A stretch of DNA of 64,000 bases, from the NCBI GenBank assembly GCA_027257055.1, contig JAPVLO010000138.1, positions 6,076,001-6,140,000 on the forward strand. Reading direction: 5' to 3'. The position numbers and the translations under genes are program-made. Below the pieces are notes generated by a model. The model did no database searches and was not told where the DNA came from. It was given only the letters and a program-made list of their open reading frames with translations. Positions within the stretch are counted from its first letter, which is position 1; every line of letters starts with the position of its first letter. Shown here piece after piece: positions 12,297 through 24,575 of this stretch. This stretch comes from Cephalopachus bancanus. Its lineage: Eukaryota > Chordata > Mammalia > Primates > Tarsiidae.

Positions 12297-12989
12297 CCCC
12301 ATTTAAAAAAAATTTTTATTTGTATACATTTATGGAGTACAAGTATAATTTTGTTGCATAGACAGATTGTATAGTGGTTAAGGCAGAGTTTTTAGAATAT
12401 CCATGAACTGAATAATGTGCATCATACCCATAAAGTACTTTTTGATTATTTAACCCCCTCCAAGCCCCTACCCATCCAAGTCTTCATTTTCTATCATTCC
12501 ACACTCTATGTCCATGTGAACCCATGGTTTAGCTCCCATTTATAAGTGAAAACATAATAATATTTTTCTTTCTGTATTTGAGCGGTTTCACTTAAGATAA
12601 TGGCCTTTATTTCATCCATGCTGCTGCAAAAGATATAATTTCTTTGGACTGAATAGTACACCATTGAGTATACAGGCCACATTTTCTTTATTCAGTCATA
12701 GGTTGATGAACACTTAGATTGATTTCATATCTTTGCTATTGTGAATAGTGCTGTAATAAACATACAAGTGCAGATGTCTTTTTAATATGATGAATCTTTT
12801 GCTTTTGGGTAGATATCCAGCAGAGGAATTGCTGTATCAAATGGTAGTTCTATTTTTAATTCTTTGAGAAATCTCCCTACTATTTTCAACTTAGGTTGTA
12901 CTAATTTACATCCCTACTAACAGTGCATAAATATTCCCTTTTCGCTACATCCTAGTCAACATCTACTGTTTTTCTTTTTCTTTCTTTTC

Positions 12990-13045
<56 letters not shown>

Positions 13046-13190
13046 TCGTGTAATTGCCACTCTGATTGGCATAAGGTGGTATCTTATTGTGGTTTTAATT
13101 TGTGCTTCTCTGATGATTAATGATGTTGAGTATTTTTTCATATGATTATTGGTCATTTGTATGTCTTCTTTTAAAAGGTGTCATAGTTTA
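12297..13190 (-). mobile_element. LINE-1 3' end, antisense
   Basis: The minus strand gives L1 3' UTR and late ORF2. Plus-strand markers are 'tttatggagtacaagtataa', 'cttttgggtagatatccagc', 'gtcaacatctactgtt' and 'ggtttttaat'-like late ORF2 followed by 'catttgtatgtcttcttt' near 13,160. A CTTT microsatellite at about 12,967-13,046 replaces part of ORF2. The family looks like an intermediate-age primate L1 (L1MA/L1PB range by memory). Confidence 0.85.
12967..13046. repeat. (CTTT)n microsatellite
   Basis: Nearly uninterrupted CTTT units inside the antisense L1. The Lys/Glu/Arg reading frame across it at 12,956-13,156 on the minus strand is an artefact of this repeat. Confidence 0.95.
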
Positions 13191-16100
13191 CAACTAGTCT
13201 TCAGCTGATTACTGCAATTAATATTTCAACAGAATGCTGTTTTCAAGTGGTTATTTTAAAAAATATTTAATAATATTTTATTAAATATTTTCTAAAGTAT
13301 TTCCTAAAACTTTTTTACATATGTAACGTCTTCACCTAAAAATGAATAAATTTTTTCTACTTTAAAATTTGTGGGAGAGAATTTTTAGCTCTAAAAATTC
13401 AAAGTTTTCCTCCATCTTTTTCTATTATTAGTGTTAAAGAGAACCCAGGAAATTGTCTGAGGACAATCTGATTTTTCTGTCATGAATAAAATAACACTTT
13501 TTTCTTTATTAGAACACTTATGACATAAAAAAATTCTTACTTGCCAAGATTATTTTTTCCTTTCTTCTTTCTTCCATCTCCCTCAGGTCTAGGTTAATAG
13601 TAGGTTAATTTGACTAGTTCGGTGTGTGTTGCTGTCATGAGGAATCCATTGTTAGTAACAGTCCAGAGGAGGACATTAATCTTATCTCCAGTAATACTTC
13701 TGAAATTCCCCTTCCATGAAGGTAAAACACATAATGCATGTGAAAACATTAAAAGTGTACTGTATTGGTTTGTGGTTTAAGGCTCAAAATTGAGACTTGT
13801 AAATTTTGTATTATAAATATAAAATCAGGAGGGCCTAGGATGACCTAATAGCACATTCTCCTCTCCACTCTGCTTCTGCATATAAGGTCCCCCCAGCCAA
13901 ACAGCCCTCTTTGTCAAAGGGTTATCAGAGTTTCTGTTTACCCCTGAAGAGTGGGTTTCAGTTCCCTGATAGCCCTTGGAATTATTCAAATGATGCAATC
14001 CTCACCTCCCTTGGGAACCAGTGAGAACTTTGCCCTTTTATTTCTACAGTCTGTACCTCACTACCTTTATCCCAAATGCCATCCCTCTCTGGCCCTGTGC
14101 GATATGTTGTGCCTTCTTCCATGGACAGTGAGCATATATAACTGACAGGCTGCTGTTGATCTCATTTTTCTAGTGTCTCATGCTGTGTTTGGCCATCCCC
14201 ATAATCCAAGGGTAGGGAACCCCCAACCATGCACTCATTGATAGAATGAATAGAGGATTATCAAAACTTGGCTACTCGTAATCCAGAAGACTATTCAGAA
14301 TTAACTAAGAGTGAAACTCATTTTGGTGGTTTTAAGTGGAACATTATAATTTCCTTTTCATTCCTTTGGAATTTTTTCTTGATACCTTCTAATCGCACCT
14401 CTTTTTAAAAGTTCTTATTCACTTAACAAATCTTGATTGGGAAACTGCTTTACGTTAGACACTTTTCAAGGTATTGATAAAACAGTAGCAAATAAAGAAA
14501 AAAACCATCTCCTCGTCAAACTTACATGATGAAAAACATTAACAACAACAAAGATAAGGACGTATATAGTGTACGAGAAAACAGCAAGGGCTTTAGAAGA
14601 AAAAAAGTTAGGAACTATGGAGGAGGAAGTCATAATTTTAGCAGACTGATCTTGGTCAGACCTGGAGAAAAGTGCCACATGAATACCTGAGGGAAAAAAA
14701 TTCCATGAGGCTAGAACAGTAAATATGGAGGCCTAGAAATGAAAGAATCTCAGCTTTTATGTTGAGTATCCCAAATTACTAGATTGATTCTCTATTTTCT
14801 AAACATCAACACATACTTACTACACAGGAATAGTCTTTTCTCACTACTGCTGAATATAGGCTTTTTCTCCAGGTGTGTGAATGGATTCTTGATATGACAA
14901 CAGATGTTAAGGATAGAGAAGTATCCTTCAGAGTAAATTTCTTAACGCCTCTTTCCTTCAAGCACTCTCTCAAGAAGCAAATACATATTCCTTTCAGATA
15001 TCTTACTTATATTACATGCTCTATCATGACTGTTTGCTAAATGAACACATGGGGAACAGTCAAGTTAATGAATAACTCTCTGTCTTTGCATAACTACTTT
15101 CTACATCTTAATATACATATGTATATATTTAGAGGTTTGTTTCTACAGTAATCTTTACCATCATTTACAGAACGACTCTTCCTCTCTGATATAGGGTTGG
15201 AAGAATGATTTTAGATACAATTATATTTGGCATTTTGACCCTTAGAACCTACACTCAATGTGTTTGTGTATCTCTGAGTAAAAGTAGATATTTGAAGTTA
15301 CTCTAAGTTCATATTTTATTTCCCCTGTGTGGTTTTGAGAAAGTCACTTGAAGTGACTCAGTTTCTCATCTGAATATAGTGACCAATTTTAAACGTTGTT
15401 TAAACAAAACAATAATGCATCGTAAAGCATTCTTCTAAACAGTCACACAAACATTAACACTGATCACACCTTTTAACAGGCTTACACAGGAATTATATGA
15501 GTGAGTGAAAAACATTTCATTATTTTCAAGTTGAAAGAAGGAAGATGTCTTTACATCTCAGTAAGATGAAGAAATGATTACTTGCTGCTATGAAATATAG
15601 AGATATGTTGAGTTTGGGAGCTATAATAGTGAGGAAACAATCAGAAAATGTGCCACCAAAAATCCAAAAGTGCATAAAAATAAACAAATTAGAAGGAAAT
15701 AACTGGAAAGCTGATAAAGTGTTTAAGAGCTTATAATTTCTTTAAAATATAGAAAAAAAATCCTTGCCAAAATGGCCCAAAATTGTTTCAAAATCAAATC
15801 AGAATATTCTATGAATGTTGGTTTTAAAGTCTCCTCTTACAAATGTGGCATTATAAATAGAAACTAATTCTGATAAATTAACCTAAATTTGTCCTCAGTA
15901 AAAGTTATTTGATGCAAAACGGTTTTATTTAACAGACTAAGGAAAATTACAACCTTGTAACTTAGCATTCATGGCTAATGAAAAGCAAATCAGTTCAAAT
16001 GTCCATCAACTAATTTAACTGTATTTCATGCTAGTACTTCAGGTAATTAACACTCTATAGGAATTGGTCTCACTTCTGCCTGCTCATCCTCACTTTAGTT

Positions 16101-16839
16101 TATGTTCTCATTTATTTGTATCTATGAATGTCAAATTAGATGATGCTTTGGAACTTGCTCCTGTTTTTACTAGAGTGTTTTTAAACAAGCCTTAAGTGAA
16201 GTAATCAATGCTATGCTTGTATGTTTCAATATATACACTAAGATTTTTTTCCTAACATTTTCCTGAAAATGTCTTGACCCTTTATACTTTGTAAGTCCCA
16301 CTCTGTTTGGCACAATGGCATTTTTATTTTCCATGTTTATCTCTATCATTTGAGTTTATTAACCATCAGTGTTTTCTTACTTTGTTTATGTATAAATTAA
16401 CTTTGAATCACTCATTGTCTTCAGAAAATTGGTTTCCTCTGACTGATATAGATTCCTTATTTGAAAAGGTAGGGTTGCTAGAGAAAATATAGGACATTCG
16501 GTTAAATTTGAATTTTACTTAAAAAAGGTATATATGTATATGATGCATAAAGCAGTGTTGTGTTAGCAGCTTCAAGGAGTTAAGTTTATGTGCAATAAAA
16601 ATGAGTTAAACTTCCAGAAAATGAGACTTCTATGTTTAGAAGTCTAAAATAAAAATAGCTTAAAAAATTAAAATTTCTTTACAAAGTGTATCTGTTTAAA
16701 GAAATCCGAGACCTGCTAAAGCAACGAGAACAGAGAGGCAAAAATTCTGGACAGGAAGAAAACTTTGGACATGTGAGCTGAAATTTTGCAGCTGGTTTAT
16801 CCTTGGATGTGTTACTGACCCAAACCCAGATCAGCTCAC
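13191..16839. other. Mostly unrecognised; possible LTR-like patch at 13,850-14,240
   Basis: A long AT-rich interval. From about 13,850 to 14,240 the base composition turns richer in C and G ('cagccctctttgtcaaaggg', 'acctcactacctttatccca'), which feels like an old LTR, but I cannot name a family. The remainder shows no repeat or gene I recognise. Confidence 0.4.
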
Positions 16840-17395
16840 CTGGCATGCAGCAAATTCAAACACTGACACCGGGATTTGCAGTAAGAGAAGGTAAAGCAGG
16901 CATTCTAGCAAAAAGAACTGGCAGCTAATGCTTAAGACCTGAACTCACTGATGACTTACAGGTTAAGTTTTTAAAGGCAGGGGTGAGGAGATCTCCAAAA
17001 TGACTTCAGGGCTGGGGAATTTCTGGAACTTCTTTATTCATTTTCTGGATCCGTTCTGTCTTAAGTCTACATGACAGAAGTCAGTATTTTCTATCTGGAG
17101 GATTCTTGAATTCTGAAAAACAACTTAGGGGCATATGTTGAGATGTTATATTCATTTTCTATGAGAAACCAAACATTTTGTGACTCCAACTTACTTGGGT
17201 AGCTATTATTTAAGCTGTTATTTTCTTCTTACTTAGTGGGTTACTTATCTATTTCCTTAACTGCTGGATGCAGAACTAGCTAAGTGCCTGGAATTTCCCT
17301 TGAAAGGAGTCAACATTTTTTTTTTTTAATTTCCATGCTTGGGGAGTATGAAATGTGGCAGGCACCTAAGAAGGGTCCTTTTTCCCTGTCAGTTG
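16840..17395. repeat. Possible ancient LTR fragment
   Basis: Compared with its surroundings this stretch has LTR-like character: 'caccgggatttgcagtaaga', 'ccgttctgtcttaagtctac', 'gtgactccaacttact' and 'gcagaactagctaagtgcct' in a row resemble an ERVL-type LTR remembered from mammalian genomes. Strand and family are not settled. A profile search would decide. Confidence 0.35.
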
Positions 17396-18705
17396 CATTA
17401 AAAATGGCAAGAATGTTATAGTCTGAACTTATTGGATTATATAGCAATAGAAGCTAGAAATTCAAATTTTATCCAGTTTGATTATTGTTTGCGGAGAAGA
17501 GAAAATAGCAGAAATTGTCTTGGTTTCATGTGGATGAAGAGATAGAACTTGTGGTTTGTGAGCCCTGAAAGTTATTTTTTTTTTCTTTCAAGACACTTAC
17601 TGATCTGAATATTTAATTTAAAGAAAGTTAAAATGGTAGGCAGAAAGCCTCTGAAAATTTAGGAAATATATTTATTGGTCCTGCAAAAGTATCATATTAT
17701 TCTAATCATAGCAACAGTCTATTTCATTTATTGTCTTGTATAGAAAATTTGTTACCTGTTCTCTTGTTCTCTTGACTTCCTTGAACCACTTGAAATCATA
17801 TTGCAAAGATGGTGCCCTTCCTCCTCAGATACTGCAGTATTTATTTCTTATAAATAAAGACATTCTTCTACATAACCACAACACAACCATCAAAATCAAT
17901 ATTAGTATTGGCTTATTACTCTCATCCAATCAGGAATAATTCAGTCCTAAAGACATTGGGGAGACTGTACGAGGTAGCTGGTCTTGCTGAGTTTGAGGGG
18001 AACATTATATTTCAGACTTCAGTGTCAGAACCTGCGAAGGCTGAGCACATGATGTACAAGTGACAGCAAGCCCAATAAGACCAGCAACCCCCAAGCAGAG
18101 GAAATCATGCTGTGTCCAATTGAGGAGGCAGGTTGGTGGATGAGGTCAGAGATCAAGTAAACCTCCTACATGACAGGTGGCTCAACTGAGGATAGTGAGG
18201 TCAAACAGGACAAGCAATACACCCACAAAAAGATCAGAGTAAGGGACAGGCCATCGGAAGTGTCCGAGGCTGACTGGGGTGAGGAGGGTACTCACAAGGC
18301 AGAGGGTGAAGTGATGCAGGAAGACAAGGACTGAGCAAGGTGAAGGGACGGATCCCTGGAAGGGGATATCAACATTCAAGAGAAGTAAGGAGATGGCCCT
18401 ACACAGCAGTAGCCTTGACTTTAATTTTATAATTTGTTTCAGATATTACCAAATTTGAGTGAGTTTGAGTGTCTTCCTTGTTTTCCAATTTGATAATTCT
18501 ATCTCCCTTTTGTTTCTTTAGACCCAACTCAGTTGATTTTGGAAGGATGTTTTGGTCAATCAATGATTAGGTTCTTACCTGTTTTACAAGAGCACACACT
18601 TTTATCAATCAAATATTTTTACAATCAAACATTTTTGATGTCGTCATTTTTGAGAAAATATTTTGCATTTAGTTTTAAAAAATGTCTATCCTATATTTCT
18701 GTGAT
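17396..18705. other. Unrecognised; moderately GC-rich patch at 17,990-18,400
   Basis: No repeat named. The patch from about 17,990 to 18,400 is richer in G and A ('aaggactgagcaaggtgaag') and could be an old LTR or unique sequence. No reading frame with a domain is present. Confidence 0.4.
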
Positions 18706-18720
18706 AAAAGTTTCATATGA

Positions 18721-19000
18721 GACGGGCTCGGTGGCTCAGCCTATAATCCTGCGCCTTTGGGAGGCCGAGGTGAGTGGATTGCCTGAGCGCACGGGTTCGA
18801 GACCCGCCTGGGCAGCGAGACCTCATCTCTACAATAAATCAAAAAATCAGCCGGGCTTGGTAGCGCATGCCTGTAATTCCGGCTACTCGGAAGGCTGAGG
18901 CGGAAGGATCGCCGGAGCCCAGCAGGTCGAGGCTGCGGTGGCCGGGAGCGGCCACTGCACTCCAGTCTGGACGACAGAGGGAGACTCCAACGCAAAAAAA
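18721..19000 (+). mobile_element. Alu, full-length dimer, sense
   Basis: It starts 'gacgggctcggtggctcagc', carries 'gcgcctttgggaggccgagg', the linker 'ctacaataaatcaaaaaatc' and a right arm with 'ggtggccgggagcggccact', and ends in a short A-tail. The target duplication is 'aaaagtttcat(a/g)tga' at about 18,706-18,720 and again just after the tail at about 19,001. Young subfamily. Confidence 0.95.
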
Positions 19001-19029
19001 AAGTTTCATGTGATTGGGAACATGTGAAG

Positions 19030-19291
19030 CCTTGAAAGCTGGAGTGCAGGGCATGATCACAGTTCACCACAGTCTCAGACTCTTGGGCTCAAGCATTCCT
19101 CCCGCCTCATCCTCCCTAGTAGCTGGGACTACAGACGTGCACCATCATACCAGCTAATTTTTAGTGTTTTTTTGTAAAGACAGGATCTCATTGCGTTGCC
19201 GAGGCTGTTCTCCAATTTCTGGGCTCAATCAATTTTCTGCCTCAGCCTCCCAAAATGCTGAGATCACAGACATGAGCCTCCATGACTGGTC
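19030..19291 (-). mobile_element. Older Alu (AluJ-like), antisense, 3'-truncated
   Basis: It begins inside the right arm at 'aagctggagtgcagggcatg', continues with 'tagtagctgggactacagac' and 'tgtaaagacaggatctcatt' and ends with 'gagcctccatgactggtct'. It has many more changes than the neighbouring young Alu and does not carry the young GGCCGGGAGCGGCC block, as expected for an early AluJ-type copy. Confidence 0.85.
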
Positions 19292-19977
19292 TGAGATAGT
19301 TTAAAATTTAATAATTAGAACTCTAGAAGGTACGGAATCTTATGAACTAGGAACACTCAGGTTATCAAAGTAATACTATTTCTGGAAAGCTGTCTATAAC
19401 ATTACTTCATTTTGTGTAGATACAGAACTGAAATTTTAAAACTGAAATTTTTAGAAGACTAATGTTTAGTAGCCATTGTGAATTATGTCATATAATTTTT
19501 CTGACTATGTATTTCAGACGAGCATTGCCTTCTACGGCCATACCACTCTGAATCCTTCCAATCTTTTCAGATGAGCATTGCCAACTCTTAGCTCAGTTAA
19601 TTAATGTGTAAAATTAATTTTCTAATTTAGAAAAGAGCATTGCAGATGGTTACATAAATCCGTTTGAATCTGTAAAACTCTGACAATTAAAAAAGTGATA
19701 ATTTTAGCATTTTCAGTGATTTAAAAATAGAAATTACATCTTTCTTTTTCATACAAGATTAATATTTTCTAACCTAATGAAAAATTATTAAGAAAAAATG
19801 AAAATATAAAATATTTAGAAATATTTATAAATAATTATTCACAGGCATTCCAAAAGCCAAGTTTATATTTATACACAATTAATTATAATCTATAAGGAAA
19901 AGCAAAATCAAAGGAAAACATCTATAAAGAAGGAGACTTATCAAAAAATATATTATGTGAGTATAAAACAAAGCACA
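19292..19977. other. AT-rich DNA, nothing recognised
   Basis: About 690 bp of AT-rich sequence. A pair of similar short segments, 'agacgagcattgcct' at about 19,518 and 'agatgagcattgcca' at about 19,570, looks like a local duplication. Confidence 0.4.
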
Positions 19978-20251
19978 GCCGGGCTCGGTGGCTCAGCTTG
20001 TAATCCCGCGCCTTTGGGAGGCTGAGGTGAGTGGATTGCCTGAGCCCGCGGGTTCGAGACCCGCCTGGGCAGCGAGACCTCATCTCTACAATCAATCAAA
20101 AAATCAGCCGGGCGTGGTAGCACGTGCCTGTAATTCCGGCTACTCGGAAGGCTGAGGCGGAAGGATCACCGGAGCCCAGCAGGTCGAGGCTGCGGTGGCC
20201 GGGAGCGGCCACTGCACTCCAGTCTGGACGACAGAGTGAGACTCCAACGCC

Positions 20252-20268
<17 letters not shown>
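19978..20268 (+). mobile_element. Alu, full-length dimer, sense
   Basis: Young-type copy starting 'gccgggctcggtggctcagc' and ending in an 18-base A-tail that runs into a TA microsatellite. Both arms and the linker 'tacaatcaatcaaaaaatc' are present. Reading frames on both strands at 20,096-20,469 are Alu/TA-repeat artefacts. Confidence 0.95.
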
Positions 20269-20316
<48 letters not shown>

Positions 20317-20318
20317 TA
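20268..20318. repeat. (TA)n microsatellite after an Alu tail
   Basis: About 20 TA units followed by 'cacatatatatg'. It grew from the 3' end of the Alu A-tail and is likely to vary in length between individuals. Confidence 0.95.
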
Positions 20319-20429
20319 TGAAAGAAAGGCAAAGGAAGAGTTAAATACAATAAATTTTAAAGTCAATGCTGATAATGTCTCAGCATTGTTCAAAATACAT
20401 GTGAAAACAAAATATATGGCAACTGTTTC

Positions 20430-20945
20430 GGGGTTCTCAAGACCACCCATGTCTTCAGTAATTCAGTAGACCTCATAGAGTCAGCATATAGCTGGCTCCA
20501 TGGGTCAAACTTATGACAATAACATGATCAGGACTCCTAGCTTGTTCATTTAGGGAAAAAGAGAGAGGCTGTCTTGAGTATTACATATGCAGGTTTCCCA
20601 TGGAGGATCGTACAGGGTGTACCCTGCCTATAACAAGGCAAATACAATACATATGCAGTGTTTCTGCCTAAGAAAGCCTACTTAAGACTCAGAGTTAGAT
20701 TTTTTTACTGGGGGCTGGTCTTGTGAACATATTTTGCTGACTTGCCAACATTCCAGACTCTCAGAAGGAAAGCAGGTGTTCACCAAAATCACGTTATAGA
20801 CACAGAAAAATTTATCAGTTAGAGAACAGTTCAGAATCCAAGATTCCAGATTCTAGCCAAGGGTCGACCTTGTAAGTAGGTCCTTGTAAAGATCTCAGTC
20901 TCAGGCCTGCTTTAACTCTTTTCTGTGTAGTAAAAGTGGAAAGGA
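20430..20945 (-). repeat. Probable ancient ERVL/MLT2-type LTR, antisense
   Basis: It begins 'ggggttctcaagaccaccca' and later has 'ttttactgggggctggtctt' and 'gactctcagaaggaaagcag'. In memory these belong, in this order, to a mammalian ERVL-type LTR read in reverse. No internal retroviral sequence adjoins it, so it would be a solo LTR. Family name uncertain. Confidence 0.42.
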
Positions 20946-21019
20946 TAAAATAAATTGAAACACTTACAAGGTTCTTTTATTGCCCAGCAAGTGATAAGAA
21001 GTTGTAATTCTTAGAGTAG

Positions 21020-21904
21020 CAATTAAAGAAATAACTAGGGATTGAGACCCCAAAATGTATTAGCTAAGAAAAATGAAATTATATATAAATATCTGGTTGA
21101 TACAAAAGAAAGCAAGAAATGAGAAATTAAAAAAATAAAATTAAAAAGCAAATTGGTAGATATAAACCCAAAGATATCACATAGCTCACCATCACACAAA
21201 GATTAATAAACTGGAAAAATGATCAAATAAAAAGACAAACAAAACACACCAAAGCCCAACTGTATGATATTTATAAATGATATACTTAAATATACTTAAA
21301 GATACAAAAAGATTTAAAGTAATGAAACGAAAAAGATGTACCTCATAACACACCAAAGAAAATTGATAATATTAACATCATATAACAGGATTCATCCAAC
21401 AAGAATATATAACAATTCTAAATTTATATGCACCAAATACTAAATGTACAGAAAAAAAATGGATATATACTATTAAAATGCTGTAACTTACGATTGCAAA
21501 TGACTAGGGATACCTTTAATAAAATATTGAAGACTTTAACATTGAAAACTAAAAAAAATATGATTGAGAATGATTTTACTATGTCCTAAATAAATGGAGG
21601 AAAGCACCAAGTTTATTGATTGGGAGTAATGCTGTAAAAATATCAATTTTCCCCAAATTAATCTATAGAGTCAAGACAAGCACAATAAAAATTCCCAAAA
21701 TAGCTAGAAAGAGTACAATCTCATACTAAATGAATAAGTCTGGAGGATTTTACTATCAGACATCAGTCTTAGAGGAATCTATATTAATCAAAACTGCATG
21801 GTATAAGTGTAAATAATAAATAGACCATTGAAACAAATCAGCAATATAGAAACTGGCTACACAATGTGTTGTCATCTGATTTAGGCAGTGTTGTGGGAAA
21901 AAAA
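21020..21904 (+). mobile_element. Old LINE-1 (L1M-type), sense, with internal losses
   Basis: Degraded endonuclease-region sequence ('aattctaaatttatatgcac') is followed by late ORF2 ('ccccaaattaatctatagag', 'aatcaaaactgcatggtata'), with the middle of ORF2 missing. The same element appears to resume at 22,626 after a younger antisense L1. Heavily stopped; no coding potential. Confidence 0.72.
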
Positions 21905-22625
21905 GATCATCTTTATCTTTTTTAAATTTTAATTTACAATAATTTTGTATATTTATGGGATAGAGTGTGATATTTTGCTATTGGTGTCTATTGTAGAAAA
22001 ACCAAGTCAATTTAAATAACATATCCATTATGATAAAAAAAATGCAGTACATATACACAATGGAATTGTATGCAGTTATAAAGAAGAGCAAACATATGGA
22101 CTTCATAGCAACTTGAATGGATTTAGAGTCTATCACACTCAGCAATGAATCACAGAATCAAAGAACAGAGTACTATATGCAATAGAGTACTAAACTTATC
22201 CCTCCTATCCAGCTGAAACATTGTCCTCTTTGATCACCATATTATTTTACCCCATTCTCTCCCCTTTCCCCCAATTTTTGGTTACTACTAATGTGCTTTC
22301 AGTGTCTATGATTCCCCATATAAGTGAGATCATGCACTGTTTGTCTTTCTGTTTCTGGCTTATTTCACTTAGCACAATGTCCTTCAGGTTCATCCATGTT
22401 GTTGCAGATAACAGAATTTCCTTCTTTTTTTTTTAAGGCTGTTTAGTATTTCATTGTATATACGTACCTTTTTTTTTTTTTTTTTCACCAACTCATCCAT
22501 TGGTGGACACTTAGGCTGCTTCCATATTTTGCCTATTGTGAATAGTACTGCAATGAACATGGAAGTGTAGATACTTCTTTGACATACTGATTTAATTATT
22601 GTGGGTATAACCCCAGAAGTGCCTT
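21905..22625 (-). mobile_element. LINE-1 3' end, antisense, inserted in older L1
   Basis: Antisense L1 3' UTR ('gtatatttatgggatagagt') and late ORF2 ('gtctttctgtttctggctta', 'catccatgttgttgcagata', 'gtgaatagtactgcaatgaa'). It separates two parts of an older sense L1 and itself contains a sense L1 fragment at 22,036-22,172, so three L1 layers are stacked. Confidence 0.8.
22036..22172 (+). mobile_element. Short sense LINE-1 fragment nested in antisense L1
   Basis: About 135 bp starting 'atgcagtacatatacacaat' and running through 'agcaacttgaatggattta' to 'aaagaacagagtactatatg'. It matches the late ORF2 part of the younger L1s in this window (compare 4265-4400 and 57,040-57,170). It lacks a 3' UTR and A-tail, so it is not a normal 5'-truncated insertion. 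Confidence 0.75.
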
Positions 22626-22812
22626 TTAAATTAATTTTACTTGATCAGGTGACTGGGAGAGGGTATTTGGGAACTTTCTAAGATGTAATAAATGTTTCTC
22701 ATTTGACCTGGATTATAGTTACACAAATGTACACATATGTAAAAACTTGTTCAGCTGTTCACTCAATACGTGTGCACTTTACTCAATAAAATAACATAAA
22801 ACTATGTTTTAT
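22626..22812 (+). mobile_element. Old LINE-1 3' end, sense
   Basis: A typical old L1M 3' end: 'gaccu'-free text reads 'gacctggattatagttacac', then 'acatatgtaaaaacttgttc' and 'gtgcactttactcaataaaa'. Probably the tail of the element that starts at 21,020. Confidence 0.65.
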
Positions 22813-24129
22813 AAAATACTATATATTGAATTAACTTGTTAATACTATATGTTAAATTAAATAGGAATTACTTTCTGTTGATGGAATCCAGCAGTAATAC
22901 AAGGTTCAAAGATAAAAACTCATACAGAACGTCTGCCATTTGATAGCTAGTAATGGACTCACTGAGCACAATGAAGAATTAGTATCCCAAAGGTAATTGT
23001 GTTGATATAAAACAACACTAGAAATTGAATATGTATTGGCCACATAGGTGTGCATTCAAATAGAAAGACTAAAAAGAGTATTCAGATTTTCTCTTAGCAA
23101 TAATTATTCTTAAAAATTATTGAGACATGCTACTTGGTAACCATGCCTTGGGGGAGAGATTATGTCCTAAATATTGGCTATCGAGTGACTGGAGATTTGA
23201 CAAAGTGTCAGAAATGACTTTGAATATGTAAAGTTTGAGAAAATATAACAAATGTATATACTATGAACTTTCCAAGTGTTAATATTGAAATGTTAGTATG
23301 GAAAATGGATAAACTTAATTCCAAATACAAACACTAAATTTAATATATATAAAATATTATTAGACCAATTTACTCATACTTAATAATGAACATACATCAT
23401 AATCAAATTCATTTTACTCTAGAAAATTAAGTTTGTTAACATTTGAGAAATAATAATTTTGTCTGCCATATTAGCAGATTTAAAAGGCAACATACTATGA
23501 ACACGATAGATACAGAATACCTGCTAAATTATAGAGTAAATTAAAATTCTATTTAAGACTCTAAGTTTTTTGAAAACTGGAATTAAAAGAAAACTCATAG
23601 CTCAGTAAGAACTATCTATAGAAGTTTATAGAAAACATATTATTTAATAGTGAAATACTGAAACGTTTCATTTTGAAATTTGGTTTAAAAAAAACAATAC
23701 TAGCCCCATTATTCACATTTCAATTTAACACTGTCTTATAGATTCTATTCACTGTATTAGGCAGATAATAATAATCATTAAATGGGAAAGGAATGTTAAG
23801 AATCATGTACTTTACAAATGATATACTTGCGTATGCAATTATTTTTTAAAATTATCTCATAAATTGTTAAAATTAATATGTAATTCAAATTTCTGTTATG
23901 GATGTATAGATAAAATATATGCTGTAGACAGGTAGATTACTAGAGACTAAACTGTAGACTGTAACAGCTAAAACATAATTTAATGCAACATAAGAAATCA
24001 CATACTTAGAATAAATCAGAGTCCTAAAAATTTGGTGTGGAAAGCAATAAAGTAACAAAATGAGAAAATTTTAGGAAGACCTAAAAAAATATTCAGACAT
24101 AACAATCACTATTTGGAAGAGTTATTATT
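22813..24129. other. AT-rich DNA, nothing recognised
   Basis: About 1.3 kb, very AT-rich, no repeat family or coding signal recognised. Confidence 0.45.
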
Positions 24130-24575
24130 ATAATAATGGTCATTTACTGAGATTTTATTTATAGTTTCAATGCAATTTCATTGAAAATTCCAATATTTTC
24201 TTCTTTTAAACAATTGTGTATATTATTTCTTTTGTAGAAGTCAACAAGTTGATTCAAATTTGTAGGAAAACACAACGACCAAGTGTAGGCATAATACTTT
24301 TGAAGAAAAAATAGAGGCAGGGCTTGTTCTATTGCATATTAAGACCGTTTATACAGCTTCAATAATCAATACCGTGTGGTATTAGGCAAGGGTGGACATG
24401 TAGGTCAATGGAACAGAACAGAGGAAACAAAAAATATGATTATATGATCGCTTAATTTATGATCAAGTATTACCTAACCAATTAACCTATGAAAAAATGC
24501 ATGGCTTTACTACTAAGGAAGGAAGTGTGGATTAAAAGAACGGGGATAAATCGCTGCATATCTTTTAGCAAAAAT
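24130..24575 (+). mobile_element. Old LINE-1 ORF2 fragment, sense
   Basis: Degraded late ORF2: 'atagtttcaatgcaatttca', 'tacagcttcaataatcaata', 'gtaggtcaatggaacagaac' and 'aatttatgatcaagtattac' appear in L1 order. No frame stays open. An A-run at 24,588-24,600 follows. Confidence 0.75.

Noticed and set aside
12956..13156. Lys/Glu/Arg-rich minus-strand frame
   Set aside because: Product of the CTTT microsatellite.
18741..19070. Minus-strand frames of 109 and 73 codons
   Set aside because: They read through the antisense of a sense Alu; no independent coding evidence.
20096..20469. Several frames with Ile-Tyr repeats on both strands
   Set aside because: They come from an Alu tail and its TA microsatellite.
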